DNA from: Brevibacterium sp. UMB1308A
GTDB lineage: Bacteria; Actinomycetota; Actinomycetes; Actinomycetales; Brevibacteriaceae
Reading direction: 5' to 3'
DNA length: 50,145 bases
Assembly (NCBI RefSeq): GCF_030230605.1
Contig: NZ_JASPDO010000021.1
Span: 1-50,145, forward strand
Part shown: one piece after another, positions 26,276 to 34,578 of the stretch
Position numbering within the stretch: the first letter of the stretch is position 1
Layout: every line of letters begins with the position of its first letter
The notes under the pieces: generated by a model
Databases searched by the model: none
Seen by the model: the letters and a program-made list of their open reading frames with translations, nothing else
Told to the model about the DNA's origin: nothing
Program-made: the position numbers and the translations under genes

Positions 26276-27457
26276 TTACACCCACTCAAGCCCGCGGACG
26301 GCCAGCTGCGGAACTCCTTGCTCCAACCTCGGCGCAAAATCGTCACCGGGACGTTCGCCAGCCTTCCACCGGGTGAACATCGCCTCGAGGAACACGCACG
26401 ACTTGAACAGCGCCAATGCCTTATACCAGTCGATCCGGGACAGGTCAGGGGCGCTGCCTGACACCTCGGCGACCTCAGCGCTATAGCGCTCCACCACCTG
26501 GTCTGGGGACAGATACCCTTCCGAAGTGGTCACCCGCGACAGCTCCATGACAGTCATCTCTCGGCCGCCGGGTTGCCCGGCACCGGGCTCAGCATAGGTC
26601 GCGAGGAAGTACCCCAGGTCGGCCAGCGGATCACCCAGCGTGGCCATCTCCCAGTCCAGGATCGCCATGACGTCCGGCGCCCCAACTGGCCGCACCATCA
26701 CATTGCCCAGCCGGTAGTCCCCGTGCACAACGGCGTGGCTTTGTGAGGTGGGGATGTCGGCGGCAAGGCGACGGCCCAGCTCAACCACATCGGGCACCTC
26801 GCGCTTGGAGTTGACCTCCCACAGGCGCGTAAACGTGGCCACCTGACGCTCCAGGTATCCCTCCGGCTTACCCAAGCGAGCCACATCGGGGTCTTCCACG
26901 TCCACCGAATGCAGTTTCACCAGCGAATCCACGAACGACTCCATGACGTGCGCGCGATCCGCAGGCGTGGTGACGTTCGCGGGCTCGGAGGAATCGATGA
27001 CGAACCCATCCAGGAACTCCATGATGTAGAAGTTCACGCCCAGGATCGACTCGTCTTCACCCACCGCCAAAATCTTTGGCACCGGGACGCCCTGCGCGGC
27101 GACGGCCTGCTGCACGCGCGCCTCGCGCACCATGTTGTGCGTGCCCTTGGGCAGTGGCGGACGGGGCCCGCGCCGCAACACGAACTTCTCCCCACCGCGC
27201 GACAACACGAACGTGATGTTGGACTGCCCGCCGCCCACGCGCTCCCACTCGACGGGGCCTGCACCCAGGCCATGTTCGTCCAAGAACGCTTCGATCCGGT
27301 CTAGCACCAGCACTGGGGCGGCGGATCCGGTGGGGACGCCGTCAAAGGTGGGAACGACCTCGGCCGAGGTGGCACCAGGCTTCTCCGAGGTGTCCGCCTT
27401 TTGTGCAGATTGGTTGGCTGCTGGCGTGTTCTGCGGGTTTGAGGTGGTGTCGCTCAT
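26276..27457 (-). CDS. ACAD10/11-type aminoglycoside-phosphotransferase-fold kinase
   Basis: A 393-residue cytoplasmic kinase of the phosphotransferase family that accompanies acyl-CoA dehydrogenases. Motifs: FVLRRGPRPPLPKGTHNMVRE, VVHGDYRLGNVMV (Brenner catalytic Asp) and ILDWEMATLGDPLADLGYFL (metal site). Related kinases (LvaA, ACAD10/11) phosphorylate 4-hydroxyacyl-CoA so that a dehydrogenase can process it; that role here is inference. The first ~45 residues are a disordered Ala/Thr/Ser/Glu stretch containing three CCGAGGTGG-type words within about 35 bases. Its ATG overlaps the stop of the upstream SDR gene. Confidence 0.85.
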   Translation of the reverse strand: MSDTTSNPQNTPAANQSAQKADTSEKPGATSAEVVPTFDGVPTGSAAPVLVLDRIEAFLDEHGLGAGPVEWERVGGGQSNITFVLSRGGEKFVLRRGPRPPLPKGTHNMVREARVQQAVAAQGVPVPKILAVGEDESILGVNFYIMEFLDGFVIDSSEPANVTTPADRAHVMESFVDSLVKLHSVDVEDPDVARLGKPEGYLERQVATFTRLWEVNSKREVPDVVELGRRLAADIPTSQSHAVVHGDYRLGNVMVRPVGAPDVMAILDWEMATLGDPLADLGYFLATYAEPGAGQPGGREMTVMELSRVTTSEGYLSPDQVVERYSAEVAEVSGSAPDLSRIDWYKALALFKSCVFLEAMFTRWKAGERPGDDFAPRLEQGVPQLAVRGLEWV

Positions 27458-28254
27458 GCTGTGCCTCCTGCTGCGGTGAGGCCGCCGTCGACCAGCAGCA
27501 CCTGTGCGGTGATCCAGCTGGCGTTGTCAGAGACGAGGAATGCGACGGCTTGGGCGATGTCGGCCGGTACTCCCAGGCGGGCCATGGGGTAGGCGCTTGC
27601 GACTTCTTCTTCTTTGCCTTCGTAGAGGGCTTTTGCGAAGTCGGTTTTGACCACGGCGGGGGCGACTGCGTTGACGCGGATGTCGGGCCCAAGCTCCACG
27701 GCAAGTGTGCGGGTCAGGTGCGATACAGCCGCCTTGGTGACACCGTAGAAACCGATTCCGGGCGGAGGCGTTTCACCGGCGACGGACGACAGGTTCACAA
27801 CTGAGCCCTTGCGCTCGCGGAACTTCAGGTCCGGGTGCTTCAGCGCCGCCTGCACCCACGCCAGTTGCGCGAGCACGTTGACTTCGAAGATTTTGCTGGC
27901 GGCACCCAGGTCCAAGTCTTCAAGCTTGCCGTAGATCGGGTTGATGCCAGCGTTGTTGATGAGGATGTCCAGACCGCCGAACTCTTTAGCGGCGGTGTCA
28001 AGAACCTGGGCACGGTGTTCGGGGTCGTGGGCTTTTCCGGCGATTCCCAGGGCGGAGCCTCGCGGCATTGTGCTCACGGCCGCGTCAAGGTTTTCTTGGC
28101 CGCGCGCAGTGATGATGACGCGAGCGCCCTGTGAGACCAGTTCCTGCGCGATCGCCAAACCAATTCCGCGGCTACCGCCTGTAACGACCGCGACCTTCCC
28201 GGCCAGAGCGTTTGAGTCGCCTGCAGCGCTTGAGCCGTTTGAAGCGTTGTCCAT
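27454..28254 (-). CDS. Short-chain dehydrogenase/reductase
   Basis: A 266-residue NAD(P)-dependent oxidoreductase, FabG-like. Cofactor motif TGGSRGIG, NNAG at the beta4 strand, catalytic Ser in NLSSVAGE and YGVTKAA with the catalytic Tyr/Lys. The C-terminus (WITAQVLLVDGGLTAAGG) is standard. The first 17 residues are an Asn/Ser/Ala-rich lead that may be disordered. First gene of a two-gene operon with the phosphotransferase, divergent from a TetR gene across an operator-bearing region. It likely acts on hydroxyacyl or ketoacyl intermediates. Confidence 0.88.
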   Translation of the reverse strand: MDNASNGSSAAGDSNALAGKVAVVTGGSRGIGLAIAQELVSQGARVIITARGQENLDAAVSTMPRGSALGIAGKAHDPEHRAQVLDTAAKEFGGLDILINNAGINPIYGKLEDLDLGAASKIFEVNVLAQLAWVQAALKHPDLKFRERKGSVVNLSSVAGETPPPGIGFYGVTKAAVSHLTRTLAVELGPDIRVNAVAPAVVKTDFAKALYEGKEEEVASAYPMARLGVPADIAQAVAFLVSDNASWITAQVLLVDGGLTAAGGTA

Positions 28255-28334
28255 TGCAAATCTCCCTTGTTTTGCTGTGCCTGGCGTGGGTGCGCCCGCG
28301 GGGGTGGGTGCGGAAACACTCCACTCCAGCTACA

Positions 28335-28371
28335 CTGATCGACCAGACACTACACCGATCGATCGCTCGGT
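28335..28371. promoter_or_regulatory. Tandem palindromic operator for the TetR regulator
   Basis: ACCGATCGATCGCTCGGT at 28354-28371 is an 18-base palindrome with one mismatched pair. CTGATCGACCAG at 28335-28346 is a weaker palindrome sharing GATCGA. Their centres are 22 bases apart, two DNA turns, so two TetR dimers could bind one face. Both lie in the SDR/TetR divergent region. Confidence 0.65.
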
Positions 28372-28494
28372 GTCCTTCAAATACTTATACTCTGACCATT
28401 AGGGCGATTCCTTGTCAACCGACGATTACCAGTCAAACACCTCGGAACCACCCCGCAGAGTCCCACTCACAGTTACACTCCGATCGAGAAATGC

Positions 28495-29127
28495 ATGAAT
28501 ACCGAAGCCAGCCCCAACAAAGCCAACCCACCCGCCATGTGGCGCGACTACAGTGACAACCCGTGGACCCCAGTACAGGGGGCGGCGCTTAGGTGCTTTG
28601 CACGGGCTGGCTACCACGGCACGTCGATTCGCAGCATCGCGACGGAAGCGAACCTGTCCGTGCCTGGGTTGTATCATCACTGGCCATCCAAACAGGCAAT
28701 CTTGCAAGCACTCCTTGCTCAGGGCATGGAAGAGCTGTGGTGGCGCACCGAGCTTGCACGCGAAGAAGCTGGGGACGATCCGTTGGCCCAGTTCACCAAC
28801 GTCATGAACTGCATGCTGTGGTTCCACACCGTGCGCAAAGACGAATCACTGGTCAACGCTTCAGAAATCAGGTCATTGGATGCTGAAGGTTTAGCGGCGC
28901 ACCGGAAAGATCGTTTACGGCAGCAGAAGCAGATCGACGACATTGTGGTCGCCGGAGCCAAGGCAGGAGTGTTCACCACACCTTACCCGCTCGATGCGTC
29001 ACGAGCCGTGGTGTCTATGTGCGTTTCGGTTGCCTCGTGGTTCCAGCCCGACGGCGAACTGACCGCAGCCCAAGTTGTGGACCGCTACACGGATTTATGC
29101 CTACGCACCGTGGGGGCCGTTCGGTAA
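28495..29127 (+). CDS. TetR/AcrR-family transcriptional regulator
   Basis: A 210-residue regulator. The N-terminal helix-turn-helix (residues about 20-70) contains ALRCFARAGYHGTSIRSIAT and LSVPGLYHHWPSKQAIL, a standard TetR DNA-binding motif. The C-terminal ligand domain includes a TetR_C-like region seen in fatty-acid or acyl-CoA-responsive regulators. It probably represses the divergent SDR-phosphotransferase operon through the palindromes at 28335-28371. A TATACT box at 28386-28391 may be its -10, giving a leader of about 100 bases. Confidence 0.88.
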   Translation: MNTEASPNKANPPAMWRDYSDNPWTPVQGAALRCFARAGYHGTSIRSIATEANLSVPGLYHHWPSKQAILQALLAQGMEELWWRTELAREEAGDDPLAQFTNVMNCMLWFHTVRKDESLVNASEIRSLDAEGLAAHRKDRLRQQKQIDDIVVAGAKAGVFTTPYPLDASRAVVSMCVSVASWFQPDGELTAAQVVDRYTDLCLRTVGAVR

Positions 29128-29204
29128 GTCGGTGAGCACACCGGGGGCTTAAGTGAAGCTTCACGGTGGTTTTGTCTACAACCCAACGCGCTTTGCCCGG
29201 AGAG

Positions 29205-29299
29205 GTGTAGAGTAACTCGCCGATTTTGGGCCAAAAACGTGAACAAAACGAACAAAAGTGGTGTTTACTCTACACGCCGGTTCGAGGTTTGTAGAGTAA
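29205..29299 (+). repeat. Repeat family C, copy 2 (direct-repeat-bounded, 95 bp)
   Basis: GTGTAGAGTAA at 29205-29215 and TTGTAGAGTAA at 29289-29299 are 84 bases apart, the same spacing as copy 1. The core at 29226-29264 matches copy 1 in inverse orientation. An inverted copy of the end repeat, TTACTCTACAC, lies at 29265-29275. The element ends 77 bases before an antitoxin gene and could carry its promoter or operator. Confidence 0.75.
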
Positions 29300-29376
29300 T
29301 GTGGCTCCGCGTCGATCGTCGCTGAAAGAGTTACTGCATAATTGGTTGCACAGCGATCTGTTTGAGGAGCACCCAC

Positions 29377-29616
29377 ATGAAAGCGATGAGCTATACGGAA
29401 TCACGCGCAAACTTCGCAAAGGTTCTAGACGCCGTCGTCAACGACCGCGTAGAAACGATCATCACGCGTTCCGGCCACGAGCCCGTCGTGATCGTTTCCC
29501 TCACTGAGTACGAATCGTTACGTGAAACTGCGCATTTGCTTGGAACACCGGCCAATGCCCGCCGCCTACTTGACTCAGTCGAAAGGCTTGAAGAGCGCGA
29601 CCAGGCGAAGGCATGA
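29377..29616 (+). CDS. Phd/YefM-family antitoxin without adjacent toxin
   Basis: About 79 residues. The N-terminal MKAMSYTESRANFAKVLDAV and VVIVSLTEYESLRET match the DNA-binding domain of YefM/Phd antitoxins; the C-terminal ~30 residues (LLGTPANARRLLDSVERL) are the usual toxin-wrapping tail. GAGGAG lies seven bases before the ATG at 29377. A RelE/YoeB- or Doc-type toxin would normally overlap the stop, but none is seen in the next 200 bases or upstream, so it is an orphan antitoxin or a stand-alone autoregulator. Confidence 0.85.
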   Translation: MKAMSYTESRANFAKVLDAVVNDRVETIITRSGHEPVVIVSLTEYESLRETAHLLGTPANARRLLDSVERLEERDQAKA

Positions 29617-29817
29617 CCTGACCGAATGACATGAGTCGGCACACCGTTGACACGCGCGGCTGATTCGCGAACCCTAGCCGGGCCCTCACAAACTGGCCCA
29701 CACCTCGGCACCAAACCCGCGTCACCCCATACACTCTGTGAGACAGCGCACACAAAAATAGCTCGGGGCGCAACTCACCGCATAGGCTGGACGAAACCCT
29801 CGATCGAAGGAGATCCA

Positions 29818-30639
29818 ATGACCCAGAACGAAAACCCAGCGACCACCTCGGCAGACGCCCCTGCAACCAACGCAGAAAACCAGGTAGTCCTCACCGAGGT
29901 CGTTGACAACGTCCTCGTCATCACCCTGAACCGTCCCGAGGCCAAGAACGCCGTCAACAAGGACGTGGCCCAGGGTGTCGCCGCCGCGATTGACCGCTTC
30001 AACGACGATGACGCACTGGCTGTGGCCGTGATTACGGGGGCTGGTGGGACGTTCTGTTCGGGCATGGACCTCAAGGCGTTCGTGCGCGGGGAGTCCCCGT
30101 CCGTTGAGGGTCGCGGGTTTGCAGGCCTGACCGAGGCGCCCCCAGCCAAGCCGCTCATCGCAGCTGTCGAAGGGTTCGCGTTGGCGGGCGGGTTTGAGAC
30201 CATGCTGGCGTGCGACCTCGTGGTGGCCGCGGATAACGCTAAGTTCGGGCTTCCCGAGGTGAAGCGCGGTCTGGTTGCTGCGGCAGGTGGCGTGTATACG
30301 CTTCCGGAACGCACGCACCGGGCGATCGCAATGGAGATGGCACTGACCGGTGACCTCTACCCCACCGAGTTTGTGGCCGGTCACGGGCTGATCAACCGGG
30401 TTGTTCCCGCAGGTCAGGCACTGGAAGGTGCGCTTGAACTGGCTCGTACGATCGCGGCTAACGGGCCGTTGGCGGTGCGCACGTCCAAGCAGATCATCGT
30501 GGAATCCGCTGACTGGGCAAGCGACGAAAAATCGGCCAAGCAGGAACCACTCACACGCGACGTGTTCAACTCGCACGACGCGATCGAAGGATCAAAGGCG
30601 TTCGCTGAAAAGCGTGCACCTCGCTGGACTGGTAAGTAA
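29818..30639 (+). CDS. Enoyl-CoA hydratase/isomerase (crotonase family)
   Basis: About 273 residues. Crotonase motifs: GAGGTFCSGMDLKAF (oxyanion-hole strand), AAVEGFALAGGFETMLACDL and FGLPEVKRGLVAAAGG with a catalytic-type Glu in the PEV segment. It probably hydrates enoyl-CoA in beta-oxidation. The frame is open further upstream, but the ATG at 29818 has GAAGGAG seven bases before it. The N-terminal ~25 residues are a disordered Asn/Thr/Ala stretch with a CCACCTCGG word. It is convergent with efeB. Confidence 0.9.
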   Translation: MTQNENPATTSADAPATNAENQVVLTEVVDNVLVITLNRPEAKNAVNKDVAQGVAAAIDRFNDDDALAVAVITGAGGTFCSGMDLKAFVRGESPSVEGRGFAGLTEAPPAKPLIAAVEGFALAGGFETMLACDLVVAADNAKFGLPEVKRGLVAAAGGVYTLPERTHRAIAMEMALTGDLYPTEFVAGHGLINRVVPAGQALEGALELARTIAANGPLAVRTSKQIIVESADWASDEKSAKQEPLTRDVFNSHDAIEGSKAFAEKRAPRWTGK

Positions 30640-30653
30640 AGGCATTGCCGACA

Positions 30654-30686
30654 GGCGGGCTGACGGGCAGGGACCCGCAGCCCGCC
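30654..30686. terminator. Possible bidirectional terminator hairpin
   Basis: GGCGGGCT and AGCCCGCC form an 8-base stem with an inner GGG/CCC pairing, between the convergent enoyl-CoA hydratase and efeB stops. There is no T-tract. Confidence 0.4.
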
Positions 30687-30718
30687 CCAACAGGCAAGCC
30701 CTTCGCCAAGCATCGCCC

Positions 30719-32026
30719 CTACGCTTCCAGAAGCGACTGCCCCACATACCCGTCTGAGCCCGCTCCCGGCGGAATCAAGAACACGCCAGAACCTGTGGTC
30801 TTGAGGTATTCCACAAACATTTCGTCGCGTGACATATTGCTGTGCACGTGCGCGAACCGACCGGGGTCGTTGACGAACGCAATGAAGAACAGTCCTGCGT
30901 TCAAGCGACCCTGGTCGTCGTTTCCGTCGACAAAGTTATAGCCGCGACGCAACATGCGGATACCCCCGTTGTTGTCTGGGTGTACGCGCGCCACGTGGGA
31001 AGTCTCTTCCACTAACGTGCGACCTCGGCTGTCGAGTTTATGGAAGTCCACGGGCGTGAACTCGTCTCCACCGGAAAGCGGGGCACCGTCGTGTTTGAAC
31101 CGCCCGGTGACGCGCTCCTGTTCGGCGAGTTGGAGCGTGTCCCACACTTCGATGGTCATGTTGATACGCCTGGCAACCAGGTAACTACCACCGTGAGCCC
31201 AGGCAGGACCGGAGTTGATCCACACGTGCTCGTCCAGTGCTGCCGTGTCCTCCGCTTTAATGTTTGCCGTTCCGTCCTTTTGCCCAAAGAGATTTCGCGG
31301 AGTCTCCTGACTACGGGTGGTCGAGGATGTGCGCCCAAACCCCAGCTGCGACCACTTGATGCGGGTCTTGCCCACGCCTATCCGCGTGAGGTTTCGGATC
31401 GCGTGAACTGCCACCTGCGGGTCGTCCGCGCACGCTTGGATGCACAGATCACCGTCGGAGCGTTTAGGGTCTAGGAAATCATTGGTCATGACGGGTAGAT
31501 CAATGAATTCTTTTGGCATGTGTTTGTGCAGGCCAAAGCGGTCTTTGCCATTAGCGGTGACAAACAGCGAGCGCCCAAACCCAAACGTCAGCGTGAGGCC
31601 GGCGGGGTCCAGACCGAATGCTTCACCTGTGTCATCGGGTGGAAAGTTGGGGCCGCCCCCAAAAGCACCGCGCGCTGAAACCTCGCCACCTATGACCAAG
31701 CGACGCGCGGCTTCGGTCCACTCTTCGAGGAGTTCAATCAGGTCTTCACGCGTGGCCCCGTCTGTGAGGTCAAAGGCCGCGAAGTGCATGCGGTCTTGTG
31801 CTTCGGTGGTGATTCCTGCCTGGTGATCACCTTCGAACGGGAAAGTCTTTGGCGCCGAGGTGGTGGGCACCTGTGCGCGTTCGCGTCCCCACGCGAACCC
31901 GGACACCCCTCCCAGAGCGAGCCCGGCCGCGCCGGCGCCCATGGCGCCGAGCAACCCGCGGCGGCCCACACCTCGGGCAGACTCTGGTGTTTCCTCTTCA
32001 CCATTTTGTTCCTGGTGTTCGACCAT
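30719..32026 (-). CDS. efeB: EfeB, Tat-exported DyP-type heme peroxidase/deferrochelatase
   Basis: A 435-residue exported heme protein of the EfeUOB ferrous iron system. A twin-arginine signal (RGVGRRGLLGAMGAGAAGLA) is near the N-terminus. DyP-family features include GFGRSLF, GQKDGTANIK (GxxDG) and a candidate proximal heme His in SHVARVHPDNN. In this family it may oxidise Fe(II) for EfeU or take iron from heme. The start forms a TAATG overlap with the efeO stop. One CCACCTCGG-type word is in the Tat signal and one shortly after. Confidence 0.92.
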   Translation of the reverse strand: MVEHQEQNGEEETPESARGVGRRGLLGAMGAGAAGLALGGVSGFAWGRERAQVPTTSAPKTFPFEGDHQAGITTEAQDRMHFAAFDLTDGATREDLIELLEEWTEAARRLVIGGEVSARGAFGGGPNFPPDDTGEAFGLDPAGLTLTFGFGRSLFVTANGKDRFGLHKHMPKEFIDLPVMTNDFLDPKRSDGDLCIQACADDPQVAVHAIRNLTRIGVGKTRIKWSQLGFGRTSSTTRSQETPRNLFGQKDGTANIKAEDTAALDEHVWINSGPAWAHGGSYLVARRINMTIEVWDTLQLAEQERVTGRFKHDGAPLSGGDEFTPVDFHKLDSRGRTLVEETSHVARVHPDNNGGIRMLRRGYNFVDGNDDQGRLNAGLFFIAFVNDPGRFAHVHSNMSRDEMFVEYLKTTGSGVFLIPPGAGSDGYVGQSLLEA

Positions 32027-33276
32027 TACTTGATCTCCAAAACCGTTCCAGTCAGCTTGGACAGCGGTTCGCGCAGTTCGTCGATCTGGTGGGTGAGTTC
32101 GGCCTGCTGTTCGGCGGTGACGGTGTCGTAACTGACGAAGCCTTCGTCCAGGTTGCCGTATTCGCCCAGCAGCTTGTTGAGCTCGCCGTACTCTTGCTCG
32201 ATGTCTTTGACTAGTTGCTCACCTTCGGAGCCTTTACGTTCTGCAATGGGCTTGACCAGGTCAAACGCAATCTTCGAGCCTTCTACGTTGGCAGCGAAGT
32301 CGTAGAGGTCGGTGTGTGACCACCAGTCTTCTTCACCTGTCACCTTGCTGACGGCAACTTCTTCGAGCAGGCCGGAAGCTCCGTTGGCAACGGTTGCAAT
32401 GTTGATCTGCTGGTCTTCGATGAAGTTGTCCGCGTCCACGGTTTCGCGCAACTTGTGCACATCTTTTTTGAGGGTGTCCGCGATTCGTTTCCGGTCTTCG
32501 GGGCTGGACGTCTTCCACCCGTCGAATGCATCAGCACCATCTGCGTTCTTGTCGCCCTTCTTGGGTGGGAAGAGGTCTTTTTCCATTCGGTGGAAGCCCA
32601 ACCATTCGGTGAAGGTGGGGTCGTCCTTTTTCAGAATGTCGGCTTCGGCCAGGTAGTCGACTTCGCGGTAGTCGATGCGGGGGTCCAGCACACCCAAAGC
32701 CTCAGCAATCGGTTCGATGCGTTCGTAGTGTGTGCGGGTTGTGGCGTACAGTTTCCGCGCTTGTTCGTCATCTCCCTTTGCGTAGGCGTCAGCGAATTCG
32801 CCCACTTTTGGTTCAAGTTCGGCGACTTCGTTCTTCACGAACGCGATGTAGTCCTTTACCGCTTTGTCGAACAGTTCTTTGTCTTCGCCGGAGACTTCGA
32901 CGGGTTCGCCGGTGACGGTAAATTTAGCTTCGCCAACGTTCTCACCGCGCAGTCCGGGTTTGCACGCGGTGAAGTAGGTGCCGGGTTGCAGCGAAACTGA
33001 CAGTGTAGCTTCTGAACCGGGCGCAATGTTTTCCTTTTCGGCGACAATCCGCAGTCCGTCTTCACCCAGCAGATAAAACTCGGTGACGATGTCTCCCTCG
33101 TTTTTAATGGTGAATTCGCGGGTTCCCGACTCAGCCGTGTCGGCTGACACTGCGCATTCTGTGTTCGTTGCTTTTACGTTGAGTGCGCCGTCGGTTGCGT
33201 TGGGTTCACACGCGGCTAGGGCTGTGACAGCGAGTGCTAGAACAGGCACTGCAGACATGCGGGCAATCTTTTTCAT
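32026..33276 (-). CDS. efeO: EfeO, lipoprotein with cupredoxin-like and M75 domains
   Basis: A 416-residue surface lipoprotein that binds Fe(II) for EfeU. Signal peptide with lipobox VTALAACEPN. An N-terminal cupredoxin-like domain (residues about 30-130, SLQPGTYFTACKPGL) is followed by an M75-type helical domain with GFHRMEKDLFP, the HxxE-like metal site. An in-frame start 15 codons upstream is open, but the ATG at 33276 has AAGGAG and begins the signal peptide correctly. It lies 45 bases after efeU and overlaps efeB by one base. Confidence 0.92.
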   Translation of the reverse strand: MKKIARMSAVPVLALAVTALAACEPNATDGALNVKATNTECAVSADTAESGTREFTIKNEGDIVTEFYLLGEDGLRIVAEKENIAPGSEATLSVSLQPGTYFTACKPGLRGENVGEAKFTVTGEPVEVSGEDKELFDKAVKDYIAFVKNEVAELEPKVGEFADAYAKGDDEQARKLYATTRTHYERIEPIAEALGVLDPRIDYREVDYLAEADILKKDDPTFTEWLGFHRMEKDLFPPKKGDKNADGADAFDGWKTSSPEDRKRIADTLKKDVHKLRETVDADNFIEDQQINIATVANGASGLLEEVAVSKVTGEEDWWSHTDLYDFAANVEGSKIAFDLVKPIAERKGSEGEQLVKDIEQEYGELNKLLGEYGNLDEGFVSYDTVTAEQQAELTHQIDELREPLSKLTGTVLEIK

Positions 33277-33321
33277 GGTTGTCTCCTTGCTGGTTAAAAC
33301 GGGTGTGGATGGTGCGCCCAT

Positions 33322-34326
33322 TTAGGGGGTGGGGGCTGGTTGAGGGTTGGTGCCCGAGGTGTCCGCCACCGGACGCGTGTGTGGATCCTCATGCGCACTG
33401 GCGGTTGCCACCTTCGCCGAGGTGGTGTGCTTGTTTTCGCGGGCTCGTCGAATAAATCTGGGAATCACAAGGGCCATGTAGACGAACCATGCGAGCACTT
33501 CGAGCCAAGACATTTGCGGAACGAAACCGACTGTTCCTTTGAGGAAGGTGGCGAGCACGCCGGACGGGTCGATCACATCGGAGACGTTGAATGCCCAACC
33601 GAACGGAAAGGCGGCTCCCCAGAACGGGTAGGTGAAGAATCCGGTGAGAACTTCGCCGGTGCGTGGGTGTGTGGGGGTGATGGGCGCTCCTGAAAATGGC
33701 CCGGGGAGCACTGCGGCTTCTTGCAGGTCATGGATGCCGTATGCCAGCACTCCGCCGGCGACCACGATGAGGGCCGCTCCGGACCACGTGAAGAAGGTAC
33801 TCAGGTTGAATCGAATGAGTCCTTTGAAGAGTGCCCAACCGAGCACGACCGCAAGAGTGACTCCAACGAACGCTCCAATGATAGCCAGTGGGTTGTTGAC
33901 CCACCCCCACAAAATGATGGTGGTTTCGATTCCTTCGCGGGCTACGGAAACGAATGCAACAGCGAAGACTGCGAAGCCTACGCTCATGCGACGAGCGCGT
34001 GCCTTTTCGATGTCACCTTCGAGTGCGGCCCTCATTTTCTTGCCTGCGCTCATCATCCAGAAGATCATTCCGGTGATCATGATGACTGCCAGGATCGACA
34101 TTGATCCGCCGATGATTTCCTGGGTCTTAAATGACAAGCGAGAGTGCCCAAACGTGCTGACTGCGCCTATTACTGCGGTGAGTACGACAGCAATGGCCAC
34201 TCCGCTCCACATGTGGCGGATGGTTTCGCGGCGGCCGAGTTTGCCAAGGTATGCAATCAGGATGCCGATAATGAGCGAGGCTTCGAGGCCTTCGCGCAGC
34301 CCAATTAAAAGTGACGCTAGAAACAT
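33322..34326 (-). CDS. efeU: EfeU/FTR1-type ferrous iron permease
   Basis: About 334 residues with seven transmembrane helices. The two Fe-binding REGxE motifs are present: REGLEASLI near the start and REGIETTII in the middle. The C-terminal ~40 residues are a disordered tail with two CCGAGGTGG-type words. The ATG at 34326 (MFLASLLIGLREG) is preferred over an upstream in-frame start, because the first REGLE helix starts directly after it. First gene of efeUOB; an IdeR/DtxR-like box lies about 80 bases upstream. Confidence 0.92.
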   Translation of the reverse strand: MFLASLLIGLREGLEASLIIGILIAYLGKLGRRETIRHMWSGVAIAVVLTAVIGAVSTFGHSRLSFKTQEIIGGSMSILAVIMITGMIFWMMSAGKKMRAALEGDIEKARARRMSVGFAVFAVAFVSVAREGIETTIILWGWVNNPLAIIGAFVGVTLAVVLGWALFKGLIRFNLSTFFTWSGAALIVVAGGVLAYGIHDLQEAAVLPGPFSGAPITPTHPRTGEVLTGFFTYPFWGAAFPFGWAFNVSDVIDPSGVLATFLKGTVGFVPQMSWLEVLAWFVYMALVIPRFIRRARENKHTTSAKVATASAHEDPHTRPVADTSGTNPQPAPTP

Positions 34327-34384
34327 TGAGATCCGAACTCGTGATTGTGAGTGTACGAGTCCGGGGACTCGCAACAGCAAGTAT

Positions 34385-34427
34385 TTAGTTAAGGTTGGCC
34401 TTTCTTATTTAGGTAAGGCTCACCTAC
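34385..34427 (-). promoter_or_regulatory. IdeR/DtxR-type iron box upstream of efeU
   Basis: TTAGGTAAGGCTCACCTAC at 34409-34427 matches the known DtxR/IdeR palindrome (TTAGGTTAGCCTAACCTAA) at most positions. A weaker partner, TTAGTTAAGGTTGGCC, lies at 34385-34400. The location upstream of efeU fits iron-dependent repression. Confidence 0.7.
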
Positions 34428-34524
34428 AATACCATGAAATTTCTGCGCCCTTCGCTTACACGTTTCAGGACGTAGATTGGGAGTATCCCTGGCGAGGCGA
34501 TGCGTGCGGTAGGTAAACACGCTA

Positions 34525-34556
34525 AAGGGCGCCATGGTGTTTACCATGGCGCCCTT
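34525..34556 (-). terminator. Terminator-like hairpin of the ABC transporter operon
   Basis: A perfect 14-base inverted repeat AAGGGCGCCATGGT / ACCATGGCGCCCTT with a 4-base loop lies 23 bases beyond the ATPase stop. On the minus strand it is followed by TTTAGCG, a weak T-tract. Confidence 0.65.
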
Positions 34557-34578
34557 CACTATTGCTCAGATGTTCCCG

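Noticed and set aside
29301..29507. A GTG-started 68-codon open frame upstream of and overlapping the antitoxin gene
   Set aside because: Out of frame with the antitoxin, no ribosome site, and it becomes Arg-rich where it overlaps the real gene.
29647..29817. Upstream extension of the enoyl-CoA hydratase frame
   Set aside because: The extension has no crotonase homology; the ATG at 29818 has a strong ribosome site and gives the normal family length.
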